Assembly: GCF_024679245.1 (NCBI RefSeq)
Contig: NC_090177.1
Span: 24,220,950 to 24,284,949, forward strand
Origin: Pseudorasbora parva
Taxonomy: Eukaryota > Chordata > Actinopteri > Cypriniformes > Gobionidae
Length of the DNA: 64,000 bases
Direction: 5' to 3'
The notes below the pieces were generated by a model. That model saw only the letters and a list, made by a program, of their open reading frames with translations. It searched no databases and was not told where the DNA came from. The first letter of the stretch is position 1. Each line of letters begins with the position of its first letter. Positions 1-10,850 of the stretch are shown piece by piece. The position numbers were made by a program, and so were the translations under genes.

Positions 1-51
1 GAGAGAGCAAGAGAGAGAGAGAGAGCAAGAGAGAGAGAGAGAGCAAGAGAG

Positions 52-118
<67 letters not shown>
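1..118. repeat. (GA)n microsatellite
   Basis: Nearly pure GA dinucleotide run with a few GCAAGA interruptions in the first 50 bases. It begins at the window edge, so the true array may be longer. Confidence 0.97.
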
Positions 119-122
<4 letters not shown>

Positions 123-434
123 TGCATGGTAAGGACTATACATAACAGCCAGGCTTATTGATTGGCCTTTAATGACTACAGAACATCATGAACTACTGTT
201 TAACACAACCTAAAGGGTCAAAGGAAATCAATGACATTAGTCATTATATATAATAAGTTGGATTTACTATAAATGGTGTATTACTATAAAATATATATTG
301 ACGTCACAGGAATAAATTACATTTTAAAAATATTTCACAATAGTACTTTTTGCTGTATTTTGCCTGTATTTTTGATCAAATTAATGCAGCCATGGTGAGC
401 ATACGACTTCTTTCATTTATAAATGGCTACCAAT
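119..434. other. AT-rich sequence, nothing recognised
   Basis: About 315 bases of AT-rich DNA between the GA array and a foldback element. I see no open frame, repeat terminus or RNA gene. Confidence 0.6.
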
Positions 435-438
435 TTAA

Positions 439-905
439 AGGGTTAGTTTACCCAAAAATTTAATTTATGTCATTAATGACTCACCCTAATGTCGTTCCAC
501 ACCCGTAAGACCTCCGTTCATCTTTAGAACACAGTTTAAGATATTTTATATTTAGTCTGAGAGCGTATCTAAGTGTATGCACACTATACTGTGGTCAGAA
601 AGCTAATAAAAACATCATCAAAGTAGTCCATATGTGACATCAGTTATTAGTTAGAATCTCTTGAAGCATCGAAAATACATTTTGGTCCAAAAATAACAAA
701 AACTACGACTTTATTCAACATTGTCTTCACTTCCATTTCTAGACATGGACAGTATAGTGTGCATACACTTCCATACACTCTCGGACTAAACATAAAATAT
801 CTTAAACTGTGTTCCGAAGATGAATGGAGGTCTTACGGGTGTGGAACGAGCGAGTCATTAATGACATCATTAAGGTCATTAATGACATCATTAATGACAT
901 CATAA
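439..905. mobile_element. TTAA-type foldback MITE (AGGGTTAGTT family), right end decayed
   Basis: The left end is TTAA (435-438) followed by AGGGTTAGTTTACCC. Bases 475-595 and 746-860 are long imperfect inverted arms sharing GTTCCACACCCGTAAGACCTC and the TTAAACTGTGTTC block, so the element folds back on itself. The expected right terminus (GGTGAACTAACCCT then TTAA), seen intact at 19636-19654, has decayed here into short CATTAATGACAT repeats, so the end is approximate. No coding capacity. A TTAA target with an AGG start fits T2/Kolobok-type MITEs; this class is inferred. Confidence 0.75.
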
Positions 906-2234
906 AAGACAGCATTAAGGTAACAAAAAAAAGTTGCCAGTATTGTCCTGCATTTTAAAATGAAGAGAAAATAAGAGAATATAATAAAGGGAAGAGAACA
1001 AGCGAGGGGAAGTTAGATGTATAATATCAAGTTCACATTTCTGCTGTCTCATGCTGTTACGGGTGTCATGGTGTGTGTGTGAGGGGGAGGGGGATAGTAT
1101 TGGTTGCAATACTTAGACATGAGCACCACTGCAACACACACACACACACACACACACACGTGACAGGCCATTTCCACAACTCATGATTCAGGAACACCAA
1201 TTGTTGGCATGAAACAGAAGTTTCCTTTTCTTCCCTATACTGTGATATCCAGGTGTAATGGCTTCTCGAATAAGAACAAATATATGGCGGGACTTGATTT
1301 TGTCCATGAGGAATTGATTGGATCATTGAATTGTGTGGTTTGCTATTGCTATGATCTCATGAGTGACAGGTTGTCCCACCTTCACGTTATTATTTAAAAA
1401 TGGTAACATATCACTATTCAAACCACTACATGTATTATCTATATTTATATTCAGAGCATAATTAATGTTATGTAACATTAAAGTTGAAACAGAGTGAGCA
1501 GGGAAACAGAGTGATCCACCCTTCAGACATATGGAGTGAGTCAGGTTTAGAGAGAGGTGGGGTAGGGTTTGAGATCATAATGCAGTGAAGCCTCACTGTT
1601 GCCTCATCAGGATTCTGGCATACCGCATTGTCAGCATGCCCTCTCTCTCTCTCTCTGTCTCTCAGCACTTCTTCAATTCCTCTACAGCGCTTTGTGGGGT
1701 GGCTCCTGCTGTAACTCTGCTGTGTGTTAGAGATGAGCTGAGTGGCGGTCAGTGTCTACTGTAGGCATCCCACTTCCCCAAGGGCTTTTAAGAGCAGCTG
1801 AAGAACACAGGAAGTGCTGGCTGCCCTCATGCCAGTCCTCATTAGGAATGCATCCAAAAAGGATTTCTTTTGTGCCTCTCTATCCGTCAGTTAACTACAA
1901 AATCAATCAGAAGTACTCTGTTACAGTCTTTGCTAATTTGTTTACTAAAATGTACTAAAAGTCTAATTTAATTTATTTTGCTCCCATCTGAAACCTACGT
2001 TTTTCTTTGTGTGTGTGTGTGTAGTTTGTAATGATTGGATATATCCTTTGCTGTCCATGTTATGCTACAATTCTGAAAAAAATGCACCTGAAAGCATTCC
2101 CTTAACTTATGAGAAATAATCAGTAGTTATTTAATTCAATTGGTTGTCTCAAAAGATGACTTGAATTTGCCAGGCGTGACATTATGGTTTCCTTAAAGAC
2201 TGTATGAAAGTAAATACATTAGTAAACACAGTGC
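906..2234. other. No gene seen; small simple repeats
   Basis: About 1.3 kb with no convincing coding signal. It holds a short (CA)n run (1135-1159), a TC-rich run (about 1639-1662) and a GT run near 2011. The short open frames run through these simple repeats and show no domain. Confidence 0.6.
1135..1159. repeat. (CA)n microsatellite
   Basis: Twelve CA units in a row. Confidence 0.95.
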
Positions 2235-2600
2235 GGAGGTCTAAGTCAGAATGGTGGCTCAGTATTGGCCACTGATTGGCCAGCTCCTGCATCAGCAACA
2301 CACGCATAAGTCATTGTGCTCACATTAACAGCGCCGGCCAATAGTGAGTTGGCGTTCTGACGTAGAACCCGGAAGTGCCGCATAGAGCTGACAAGAAAGA
2401 GAAGAAATTGCTGAATAAAGTCATTATTCTTGTTGTTATTTTTTTGCATACAAAACGTATTCTCATCGCTTCATACCATTAAGATTTAACCACTGTAGTC
2501 CACCTTTCTGGGTCTTGAAAGTGGGGCCTATCGGGGGTCAGAAAGCTCTTGTATTATTTGTGTTCTGAGAAGGCTATAGTTCCCTACCGGCCGTTTGCTG
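2235..2600. mobile_element. Internal fragment of the AGGGTTAGTT foldback family
   Basis: The block around GAATAAAGTCATTATT, followed by CGCTTCATA and then CTTGAAAGTGG, recurs at 24385-24660. A related GAATAAAGTCGTCG block lies inside the 19165-19650 copy, so this is a diverged interior of the same family. Neither terminus is recognisable. It abuts the THAP-carrying element at 2627. Confidence 0.5.
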
Positions 2601-2626
2601 TAGTCCTTAGAAAATTATTTCTTTAA

Positions 2627-3938
2627 AGGTGCCCTAGAATGATTTGAAACAATATTTTAAATTGTTCTCTGATATCTAAATAGAGGGCATGTGGCTTATT
2701 TAATGTCAAAAATTGTCCAGATGCAGTTTTAAAGGTCCATTTAAAACCCTAGAAATTGTCCCTAGGATGTAATGCTCTATTTTTGCCTTATTTGGAAGGG
2801 TCATGAATATTAACGCAGAGTTCTGCTCTGATTGGCTGTTTCACTGCACTGCTGCTCAATGACAGCAAACACATCTATACCATCCGTCATGGCAATGATT
2901 TGACAATGATAGCTTCTTAACTTTAAATCACTTTTCAGTTCTCAAAAATGTATATTTATTCAACAAATTGACTAGTAGCCTTGTCAAATGACTATAGTTT
3001 CAACTTAGATGGTGAAGAAGGTGACATTAGCTACAATGATCGAGTGAGCGATCTGTAAGCAACTAAACACTAGTTAACGTAGTTAGTTTCTGAGTTGTGT
3101 GTTAATGATGAAATATAGGCTAATTTTGATTTCAATCCATCACAAGGGATCGACATACTTATATACTATTGTATTTTATGACAACACTGGCAGGAAATAA
3201 TATTAATTGTTGTCATTTGATAAACTGTTATGTGTACTTGGAGTTTCCAATACTAGCATTTTGCATTAGATCTAGACACAGGGGATATTATTGTAATGAT
3301 GTCTTACTAAGAAACTTTTAATTTAATCAGAAATGGGTTCGACAGTTAAGTGGATAAAATCACTACTGTTTGCAGGAATATGGGTGGAATCGGCCCTTTC
3401 TTCAGTTTTAGATGCTGAGCGAATCCTGCTATATTGCCCCAGGTTAGAAAAACTCTCTGTGGTGAAAAAGGCCGAGCAAACAAAGAGCTTTGAATTAAAT
3501 TGTGTCGGTATCCGATTGTAAATAAACATCAACCATGACTGTTGACATTGTTTATCTGTGGGAAGGGTATGAAAAGTCCTCACGTCCCCTGCACAGCCTG
3601 GAACATGACATTTTCTGTCCATGATCTGCCGTTTTCGCTATCCCCGCGTGACGCTTGTTTATCTGACTGAACTCTTGACGGCTGCGCACTGTGCAGTTCT
3701 GCCTGAAAATGAACATGGGCTGACATGCAAATGTTAGAGGCATACATATTAAGGATCCCATCAATTGCATAACAGGTGGCGTTATGTTGAAAATAGCCTG
3801 TTTTTTCGAGATGTACAAGATTTACATAAGAAGGAGGAGGCAATGGTGTTTGAGACCTACTGTATGTGATGGCCATGTACTGAACTCTTGTTATTTTACT
3901 ATGGCAAAGTTAATTACATTTTTCATTTTAGGGCACAT
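2627..3938 (-). mobile_element. TTAA-flanked, T2/Kolobok-like element carrying a THAP fragment (copy 1)
   Basis: The 1312-bp element has terminal inverted repeats AGGTGCCCTAGAATGA at the left and TCATTTTAGGGCACAT at the right, and is flanked by TTAA at 2623-2626 and 3939-3942. A second copy with the same ends lies at 35040-36419. The interior carries a broken THAP zinc-finger frame on the minus strand. A short acidic frame on the plus strand (2972-3054) runs up to a GTAAGC donor-like site. No transposase catalytic region is present, so this is a non-autonomous remnant. TTAA target, AGG start and THAP together point to Kolobok/T2; the superfamily is inferred from known traits rather than alignment. 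Confidence 0.85.
3323..3622 (-). pseudogene. THAP zinc-finger fragment, transposon-derived
   Basis: A 99-residue open frame whose first 60 residues follow the THAP pattern (C2CH zinc finger, sequence-specific DNA binding). C5 and C10 are the first ligand pair; F17, P21 and W30 match the conserved core; C49 begins the VCS..F block; F58 matches the conserved SF. The fourth ligand, normally His, is Phe52 (codon TTT). The second copy has Tyr (TAT) there, so an ancestral CAT decaying stepwise is plausible. The C-terminal AVPT-type motif is missing and the frame ends without any DDE domain. It sits within the TTAA element and reads inward from the right end. It probably no longer binds zinc properly. 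THAP identity is moderately sure; loss of function is likely. Confidence 0.7.
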
Positions 3939-3942
3939 TTAA

Positions 3943-4062
3943 AAGCAAATATCTCCGTTTGCTTTAAACTTTGAACATTGTAACTTTGCAGATGTTGTTT
4001 ATGCTCAAACAGCAACATTACGCACTAGCTAAAGTTAGAAAAGTGAAATCACCACCCCTTTA
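3943..4062. mobile_element. Right-end fragment of another TTAA-type element
   Basis: The sequence immediately outside copy 1 ends in CACCACCCCT followed by TTAA, resembling the right terminus of a further AGGGG-type TTAA MITE. No matching left end was found, so copy 1 may be inserted in, or adjacent to, an older element. Weak call. Confidence 0.3.
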
Positions 4063-5233
4063 ATGTGATGTGTCTAATTCTGAGGAATTAGATGCAGAGA
4101 GTTAAGGTGGTATTATTAATAATCCGCCTCCTCTGCTGTCCTGTCTATATTTTGTAAGCCTTTTATTCCTTCTATATATTTATATTCAGCTCATATAGTC
4201 TTTGAAATTATTAGCACGTGTTTGTTAGACTGTATGAGCAAAAATATGCGAGGATGCCCCAGTTGAAGAGCAGCTTGATAGATATCTCTACCCTGGTGCT
4301 GCATCCTCTTTGAAGGCTCACACTTTGCCAAGGAAGCAAGCGCATTCAGCTCTCAAGGAAACTGAACGCACTATGATGAGCTGTGATGAGGGAGCTTCCA
4401 TTTCGCTTGAATTTTTTTCTTGTGGGATGCAACGCCAGTGTTTGCACTCCTCGGTTCGGTCCTGTGTGTGCTGAAGCAGCATGGCAGCCTTGATCATGGG
4501 GTTACAGATGGGCAGAGTAGAGATGTTATCAAATAATCAGCCTCCTCTGCTTACCACCTTGTGGCTCATTGCAAGGCATAAACAGAGGCAAGACAGGCCT
4601 GAGGTCCTGCACACCATGAAAGCCGTTCAATTTCCGCTCAGCAGTGCTGCTGGAAGGTGATATCCCCTCTAAAGTTTGGACACAGGAGTTGCAGCGACTC
4701 CAGTTCTGCCCATTGAGTAGTCCGAAAGAAAAAGATGTGAGAGCCACAGATCTAGCCACCCATGCCACATAAAGTACATGGCAGGTGCATCCGCCATTAT
4801 ATGGATGCTATAGTTGCCATGGAGGGGCATCTGTGAAAATGAAAAAAAAAACGGTTTCCTCTATGCGCAGATCTTATACTCTGACCTATGTGGTCTGCCA
4901 ATGAAGCAGTCGTGGAAAAGATATATCGCTCTCTGGGGGTTTGTGAGGGTTGATGCAGGGTGAATAGAGTTATGTAGGGCAGTATAGATTCCCTCTACTT
5001 CGTTTACCTCCCTCCCCAACTACTGTTAAAGTAGGAATGTACGTTCCCCTTCAGATGCATGCTTTACTATTTCGTAGAGGAAGTTTAATTATAGGGCATC
5101 CCTCATTATTTGATGCTTACTATGGTTTAGTGCTAGTCTTAGATGGAGTGCCTTTGATTTAAGGAAGGTTATAGGTTGCCTCTCCCAGTTACATTTGGGT
5201 CTTTAAGTAGGACCAGGGATTTAAAGCAGATTT
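4063..5233. other. Unclassified; possibly decayed retroelement
   Basis: About 1.2 kb with no frame over 80 codons. The stretch 4250-4800 has slightly higher GC and codon-like texture, as in a decayed gag region, but I cannot assign a family. Confidence 0.35.
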
Positions 5234-5237
5234 TTAA

Positions 5238-6013
5238 AGGGGTACTTCAGCGCTGGGAAGATGAATCTGCATTTAAAATGGGTCATTAATGTAGTAGAAA
5301 TGTAAAATTATTTTTGAATTTGGTGCTTTCTAGACTGAGAAAAGACAGAAAATGTATTTTTGTCTCATGGGGATGAAAGACTACAATTCCCAGAATGCTT
5401 TGCTGCCCTGTGAGGCCATTCCCAAAGCCACCGCTACTGGATTACAGTGACTGAGTTCAGAAAGTACAATTAAATACTGAACGCGTGTTCAATATAACGA
5501 TCGAGTTGCCGCGTGAGTCTCACAGCAGACTCAGATTAGGAGTCAGATTACATTTAACGTCATAAATGAGTTGATGAGCTCTCGTGATGAGAGCTGAGGT
5601 AATCGCGACCACATTCGCGGCATACATTCACAACGCGTTTTCAGTTCGTGCCTTTGGAAGCTTAACTTTCATAGAAATTAATTTGAGAAGTTAAAACACT
5701 TACATTGCTTAGCATCCGTTTAAATTAATGCCTGTAGCTGAGCTGTGCTGCAAGTGTGATCTCCATTCCCCATGCACGAGTTGAAAACATGCGGAAATGG
5801 CTCCCTCTGCTGGCTGTAGTCTTTAGCCCTTGGGCAAACATTCCTCTCGTGACGCAAATATCGTCAATTTGCGTCACGAGAGGAATTTTTTCAGAAATAA
5901 AATGCATAAATCTCTCGTCTGAGGGGGATATAAGAGGGGGGAGCACGGTCATTTGAATATACTCCATGGTTTCTACTGATACAAAGCCAGATGTTAATCG
6001 CTGAAGTAACCCT
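5238..6013. mobile_element. TTAA-flanked hairpin-bearing MITE (AGGGGTACTTCAGCG family), copy 1
   Basis: The left end is TTAA (5234-5237) then AGGGGTACTTCAGCG. The right end is CGCTGAAGTAACCCT then TTAA (6014-6017). A second copy is at 38565-39386, matching throughout. Near the right side is a perfect 20-bp-arm palindrome (5840-5886). There is no transposase. Termini and target fit T2/Kolobok-type MITEs. Confidence 0.82.
5840..5886. repeat. Perfect 20-bp hairpin with 7-nt loop
   Basis: Arms 5840-5859 (ATTCCTCTCGTGACGCAAAT) and 5867-5886 are perfect reverse complements, separated by ATCGTCA. The homologous hairpin in the other copy (39225-39271) carries paired substitutions and a reversed loop. 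Confidence 0.95.
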
Positions 6014-6017
6014 TTAA

Positions 6018-6402
6018 GGATAAATGCAATACATGGCTGGCAATAACAAAGGGTTATTCCATGTCAAATCAACCAAATTTCAGAATTTTCCCGGCTCAAA
6101 TTGTTTGATTTTGTTTATATTTTTTCAGAAGAAATACAAACATGAGTAGTGATGAAAACCAAAATATTAAATGTCATGAATGTATATTGACTGAGAAATC
6201 TACTATTTTGTCGAGGTGGTGAAAATTACAATTTTCACATGAAATTTGATGCCAAATTACAGGGGGTTAAAATGACTTTATAAAGATGGAAGCACAATAT
6301 TTTATTTTTACACAGAGATTGGTAGATCTATTAGACAATCTGTTGACTTTTCCAAAAATGGGAAAAAAACATACACACACACAAAAAAAAAAAATTTACT
6401 TG
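6018..6402. repeat. AT-rich repeat-like sequence
   Basis: Begins with the phrase CCATGTCAAATCAACCAAAT, which I recognise from fish interspersed repeats, and continues AT-rich to an A-rich tract. No boundaries or coding sequence are evident. Confidence 0.35.
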
Positions 6403-6640
6403 ATAATAATAATAATTTGTTACATTTATATAGCACTTTTCTAGGCACTCAAAGCGCTTTACATAGAAGGGGGAATCTCCTCAACCACCACCAATGTGCA
6501 GCACCCACCCGGATGATGCAACGGCAGCCATATTGCGCCAGAACGCTCACCACACACCAGTTTATGGTGGAGAGGAGACAGAGTTATTAAGCCAATCAGA
6601 ATAGGGGGAAGATTAGGATTAAATTAGACCCCTTGCCTAA
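6403..6640. repeat. Interspersed repeat (TTTATATAGCACTTTTC family)
   Basis: ACATTTATATAGCACTTTTC followed by CACTCAAAGCGCTTTACATA is a phrase seen widely across fish genomes as an interspersed repeat. The class is not assignable from this copy. Confidence 0.5.
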
Positions 6641-6710
6641 AAACCACTTGCCTAAAATTAGTTTCAGTCATATTAATATTATATTTTATTCTACTCACTG
6701 TAGTACTGTT

Positions 6711-6925
6711 ATGTGTGACCCTGGACCACACAGGTATATTTGTAGCCAAAAGTACATTTTATAGGCCAAAATTATCGTTAAAGTTATTAGGATATTAAGT
6801 AAAGATCATGTTCCATGCAATATTTTCTAAATATCTTACCTTAAATATACATAAAAAAAATTATTAGTAAGTAGTAATATGCATTGCTAAGGACTTCATT
6901 TGGACAATTTTTATATTTTAATCTA
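6711..6925. repeat. Interspersed repeat fragment (TGTGACCCTGGACCACA family)
   Basis: Starts with GTGACCCTGGACCACA and contains TTAGGATATTAAGTAAAGATCATGTTCC in two contiguous stretches, matching a very common cyprinid MITE whose ends read TGTGACCCTGG and CCAGGGTCACA. Only one end is present here. Confidence 0.55.
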
Positions 6926-7109
6926 AATTATTATTATTTATTATTACTATTTATTATTATTATTGACCTTTTCCACAGACCCCCTGTCACTCCCTTGCTA
7001 ACTCCTGGCTTAGGAAGTAGTGCTACTAAATGAGTAACATGGGATTCCCATGGGGTAGATATGATTCTGATTCTGGCTTAGTCTGTAGAATCAGTTTATG
7101 CTATGCCCA

Positions 7110-7340
7110 CAACGTTTGGATGTTCATAGCCTAGTGAGGCAGGCATTCCCTCAGCATGGTGTAGTGGATACTGGCTCTCCATAGTATCACAGATGCGACG
7201 TCAAAGTTGCACTTCGAAAGAAGACATCTTAGGTTGAAAAGGGGATGAACCCCGTCTGCCAATGATTGTTGGCTTTTGTTTACTTGTGCCTCAGACGCAG
7301 GTCACACTGATGCTGTTCCTCATAGCATCAATAACAGATG
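7110..7340. repeat. Fragment of the GGTTACGACTGTAACC repeat family
   Basis: The stretch around CCATAGTATCACAGATGCGACGTC and ACTTCGAAAG resembles the flank of the family seen at 10318. It ends without a clear boundary. Assignment rests on recollection of the family. Confidence 0.35.
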
Positions 7341-7678
7341 CGCCATCTCATTCTCCTTCTCAGAGAACACAGTTGCAACTGGAGATGATTTTTGAGATGA
7401 CAGACAACAGCAGATTTTAGGGTTTTTTAGGGGCAATAAGCATATAATAACAATGTATCTCTTTACAGTGGACTACGATGCTCTATATTTACTGATATAG
7501 AGTACAGATCATATAGAATGTGTTATAAGGTTTCATGAGGATTTTGATCTGTTATCAATTGTAAAATTGTGAAGAAAACGTGGTATTTATCCATAACTTA
7601 GAAGTTTATATACATTCCTTAGATCCAGCTATATTTAGATGCAGTTCAATTCAATAATGCATTCAGTAACACTTTTAA

Positions 7679-7909
7679 AAGAATAGTTCATACAAAAATG
7701 AGAATTCTGTAATGTTTCATGCCTGATGTATCAAACCTGTAGAACATAAAATAATACATTTTAAGGAAACAATTGTCTTTTATTGTATTAACAACAAAAA
7801 AGAGAAACATTTCTTCTTCAGCCTTTTAAAGAGTTATATAGTCACAGGTTTGTAACAACATGAGTGAGAAAATAATGACAGAATTCTCATCGTTGGATGT
7901 TCTATTCCT
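7679..7909. mobile_element. TTAA-flanked MITE (AGGAATAGTTCA family)
   Basis: 231 bp with TTAA at 7675-7678 and 7910-7913. The left end reads AAGAATAGTTCATACAAAAA and the right end TTCTATTCCT, with subterminal GAATTCTGT and ACAGAATTC in inverted orientation. No coding capacity. It is a diverged copy of one of the most abundant cyprinid MITEs. Confidence 0.7.
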
Positions 7910-7913
7910 TTAA

Positions 7914-8602
7914 CTCATCAACATACAGAGCAGCACAAAGCTGAGCTGGAAGTTTACTGTCCAATTTCTCATATAATGCAGAATAGTCCACCAAGAATAT
8001 CAAGAATCATCTTACTCTAGTGAAAATACAGCATAACTGAATATATGAGGCAGCTGGCAGCTCTATAAATGCAGTGAGCTATTCACAGTTTGAACTGAAG
8101 CCAAAACTCAGCAAAAGTAGACGGTGATCACCTACAGAGTGCTAAAACGTGAGTGCGCACATCAGTGTACAAATAAAGATGGAATGAATCTCTCCTAACA
8201 TTATCAGACATGACATTTGTTAAGGAATAGTATGCCCCACAGACAAGGATGAGCTTTAACATCAAAGAACAAAGGTTTGGCAAAAATATCTGTCATTAAA
8301 CATACACAAAGACTAGTCTATTGTATGACACTAGCATGGGTAAAAAGACGTGATGCAGTTGCACACTCACCGGTGTCTTGTGCTGTGTTGCTGCCTGATA
8401 ACTCCAGCTTGGCTTTCACTGTGAAAACACAGATGGGCTGAGCAGAATCCTATCTGAAAGGTGTAAGATAGAGAAAGGAAGAGTCAGAGAGGGAAGAGAG
8501 AAAGGGAGGAGTGCGCTCAGGATGTTGCCAATGCTTGCAGTAATGTATTCCTCCTCAAGCTCAGCGAATCTGCTACCCGGCTATGCAGATCATGAACTCT
8601 GA

Positions 8603-8604
<2 letters not shown>
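7914..8604. other. Apparently non-repetitive stretch with one exon-like segment
   Basis: About 690 bases with no recognised repeat. It contains the minus-strand exon candidate at 8371-8418 described separately. Nothing else is supported. Confidence 0.4.
8371..8418 (-). other. Candidate 48-bp coding exon (unidentified gene)
   Basis: On the minus strand the segment is preceded by TGTGTTTTCACAG, a good acceptor, and followed by GTGAGT, a consensus donor. It is 48 bp (a multiple of 3) and open in phase 1-1, encoding VKAKLELSGSNTAQDT. I do not recognise the protein. The upstream exon-like segment ending at 18087 also ends in phase 1, so the two could splice in frame across a roughly 9.7-kb intron; the chance of a phase match by luck is about one in three. 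A chance pair of splice-like sites remains a fair alternative. Confidence 0.28.

Positions 8605-8669
<65 letters not shown>
8605..8669. repeat. (GT)n microsatellite
   Basis: About 32 GT units in a row. Confidence 0.97.
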
Positions 8670-8671
<2 letters not shown>

Positions 8672-9505
8672 AAGAGGGTGAAACACGAAAGCATAATAAT
8701 TGCTGCTCATGTGCATTTTAAATGCTGAGTTAAGAAAACAATAGCCATTCAGGTCAGCCTTGTATACTTTGACAATGTCAATTTACCCATCAGGCAAACA
8801 AAACCAGACAGTTTTTCACATATGCAAACCAACAATACAGTATAACAAATATGGAATGCAAACAAAATATACATGGATTAAATTAACAAATACAGGTTTC
8901 ATCTTGCTTGACTGTTTTCACTGCTGATTATCTGTGTTCAACACACCAAATGTCTGTCAGATTTTCACAGATATTTGTTTCTACATTTACATCACAAAGC
9001 TGTCATGATTTTCAATAACCATTTTAACCCTTTAATGCATGAATGTTTCAGCCAATCATTATTACATATTCGGGTCTTTAGTGACTCGGATCTACATCTA
9101 ACGCACATGGATCACTTCCTGTCGCGCTAATAGAAAACTCTATTGCTGACTTTACTAGATCCACCAAGTGACACTAATATTTGATTGCGTTTAGAACTTG
9201 CTCTGCAGTAAATCTCTGAGCCATTTCAAGTTTTGCTGATGATATGTGCAATTCACTAAAGTTGAATTGCACTTATTCAGTCATCAAAGATGAAATTATT
9301 GTATGCAGAAAAAATATATACTTACACTCGTAAGTTGTTAGCGACGACATTACAATTATGGGAAAACACTTAATCTTATAATATTTTCTTGTTATATTGT
9401 TTATAATGAATTGATTGATTGAATACTAAGGAGGTTGATTACTAACTTTTTCACACAAAAAAAAGAAAGTGGATGAGGGTAGTGAACGAAGTCCTGGGTC
9501 ACTAA
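8670..9505. other. AT-rich sequence, nothing recognised
   Basis: Non-repetitive in appearance, without an open frame of interest. Confidence 0.5.
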
Positions 9506-9506
9506 T

Positions 9507-10310
9507 AGGGCTGCACGATTTGGTGAAAATATATAATTGCGATTATTCTGGGTAAAATTGCGATTGCGATTTAAAATGCGATTATTGTTATTATTTTTTA
9601 CAAATGAATATTGTGTGTATATAACATTTTGTGTTTATATATTAATGTGACTAATAATAATTATTATGAATATTATTACTGCTAAAAATATTTTTAAAAA
9701 TAAGAAATATTACCATTACAATAACATTTTCATAATTACAATTAATTACATAAAATAAGAGTATGTCAGAACAAATATAACAATATAAAACTAATACTAA
9801 TTATTATTGTTATTTTTGTAATATTTCACAGAAAACCAAAAAAAAACTGCTGGGTTACCTATTAATATGCAGACAGCCTATGACTAAAATATATATAAGT
9901 TGTTTATCTGTGAATTTCTTAAAGTCTGTCTTTAATATGAAATATGAACCTCTTGTGCATCCACTGCAGGGGAAAAAACTCCTGTACATTGAAGAAAAAC
10001 ATGGATTGTCCAATAAATTTAAATTTAATTTTTTAAGTTTATTAAGTTTTAAAATGTATTAAGTATTATTTTCTTATTGATTACCCAAAAGTTTTTAATT
10101 CATGCTGAAGTTAGTTTTCAGGAAATCCATGATGTGAAGCTAACGCTGTAAACAGAAGATAGAGAAGCTTTGATTAAACATGACAACAATAAACACGACT
10201 GCAGCAAAATATGGTGTATTTGAGTTCTTCAAGCCGTCAGGGGTATTTTCATAATAATAATAAAGTATATTATAATGCAGTGCCGATTTACATAGACTGC
10301 AATAAAGAAG
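9507..10310. mobile_element. GGGCTGCACGATT-type element (hAT-like, non-autonomous)
   Basis: The start GGGCTGCACGATTTGG, followed by repeated TTGCGATT motifs, is the characteristic terminus of an abundant cyprinid non-autonomous DNA element. The AT-rich interior has no transposase frame. The right boundary is not visible, so the end is nominal. Confidence 0.4.
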
Positions 10311-10327
10311 AACCATCTTAGGTTACG

Positions 10328-10370
10328 ACTGTAACCCTAGTCCCCTGAGAAAGGGAACAAGGGTTACAGT
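10328..10370. repeat. Palindrome near element end
   Basis: ACTGTAACCCT at 10328-10338 and AGGGTTACAGT at 10360-10370 are perfect inverted repeats around a 21-nt centre. Confidence 0.9.
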
Positions 10371-10421
10371 CATATCCAGAGACGTTCCCTTTCGACGGAA
10401 TTCGCATTGATGTTTACGTCT

Positions 10422-10850
10422 GATGCTGCATTCACACCAAATGTGAAAAAAGCATCTGGAGCGAATGATTTACATGTTAAGTCAATGGAAAGGCACGTTG
10501 ATGCGCGTCTGGAGGTTGATAGACACGTTGCGGATGCGATTTCATTACGCAAATTTGATGCAAATTGAGTGTTGCGAGTTACGCGCAAGTGGTCCTTAAT
10601 GTGCATTCATGCGTTTAAAGCGAATTTGCGTCTGACACGCCAGTTGATAAATCTGACACCCGAGTTGTTAAATCTGAACTTTGGCATCATTTAGCGCTGC
10701 ATTAACCAATGAGGAGCCTGCTTACTGCTGTCACGTGGTAAAGTGATGTGATGAGAAACTCAGCATAATTTAAAAATACCGCTATTGTGTCACAGACGCG
10801 ATAGACGCGAATTTGACGCTCTATTCGCGTTTGGTGTGAATGCATCATAA
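10422..10850. mobile_element. Nested TIR element (GCATTCACACCAAA ends)
   Basis: The left end TGCTGCATTCACACCAAA and right end TTTGGTGTGAATGCATCA are inverted repeats. The interior is rich in ACGCG-type words (GACGCGATAGACGCGAATT). It splits the surrounding repeat between 10421 and 10851. There is no coding frame. Confidence 0.6.

Noticed and set aside
2627..3938. piggyBac assignment, because the termini contain CCCTAGAA and the target is TTAA
   Set aside because: piggyBac ends place CCC directly against TTAA. Here AGGTG lies between, and the element carries a THAP domain, which fits Kolobok/T2.
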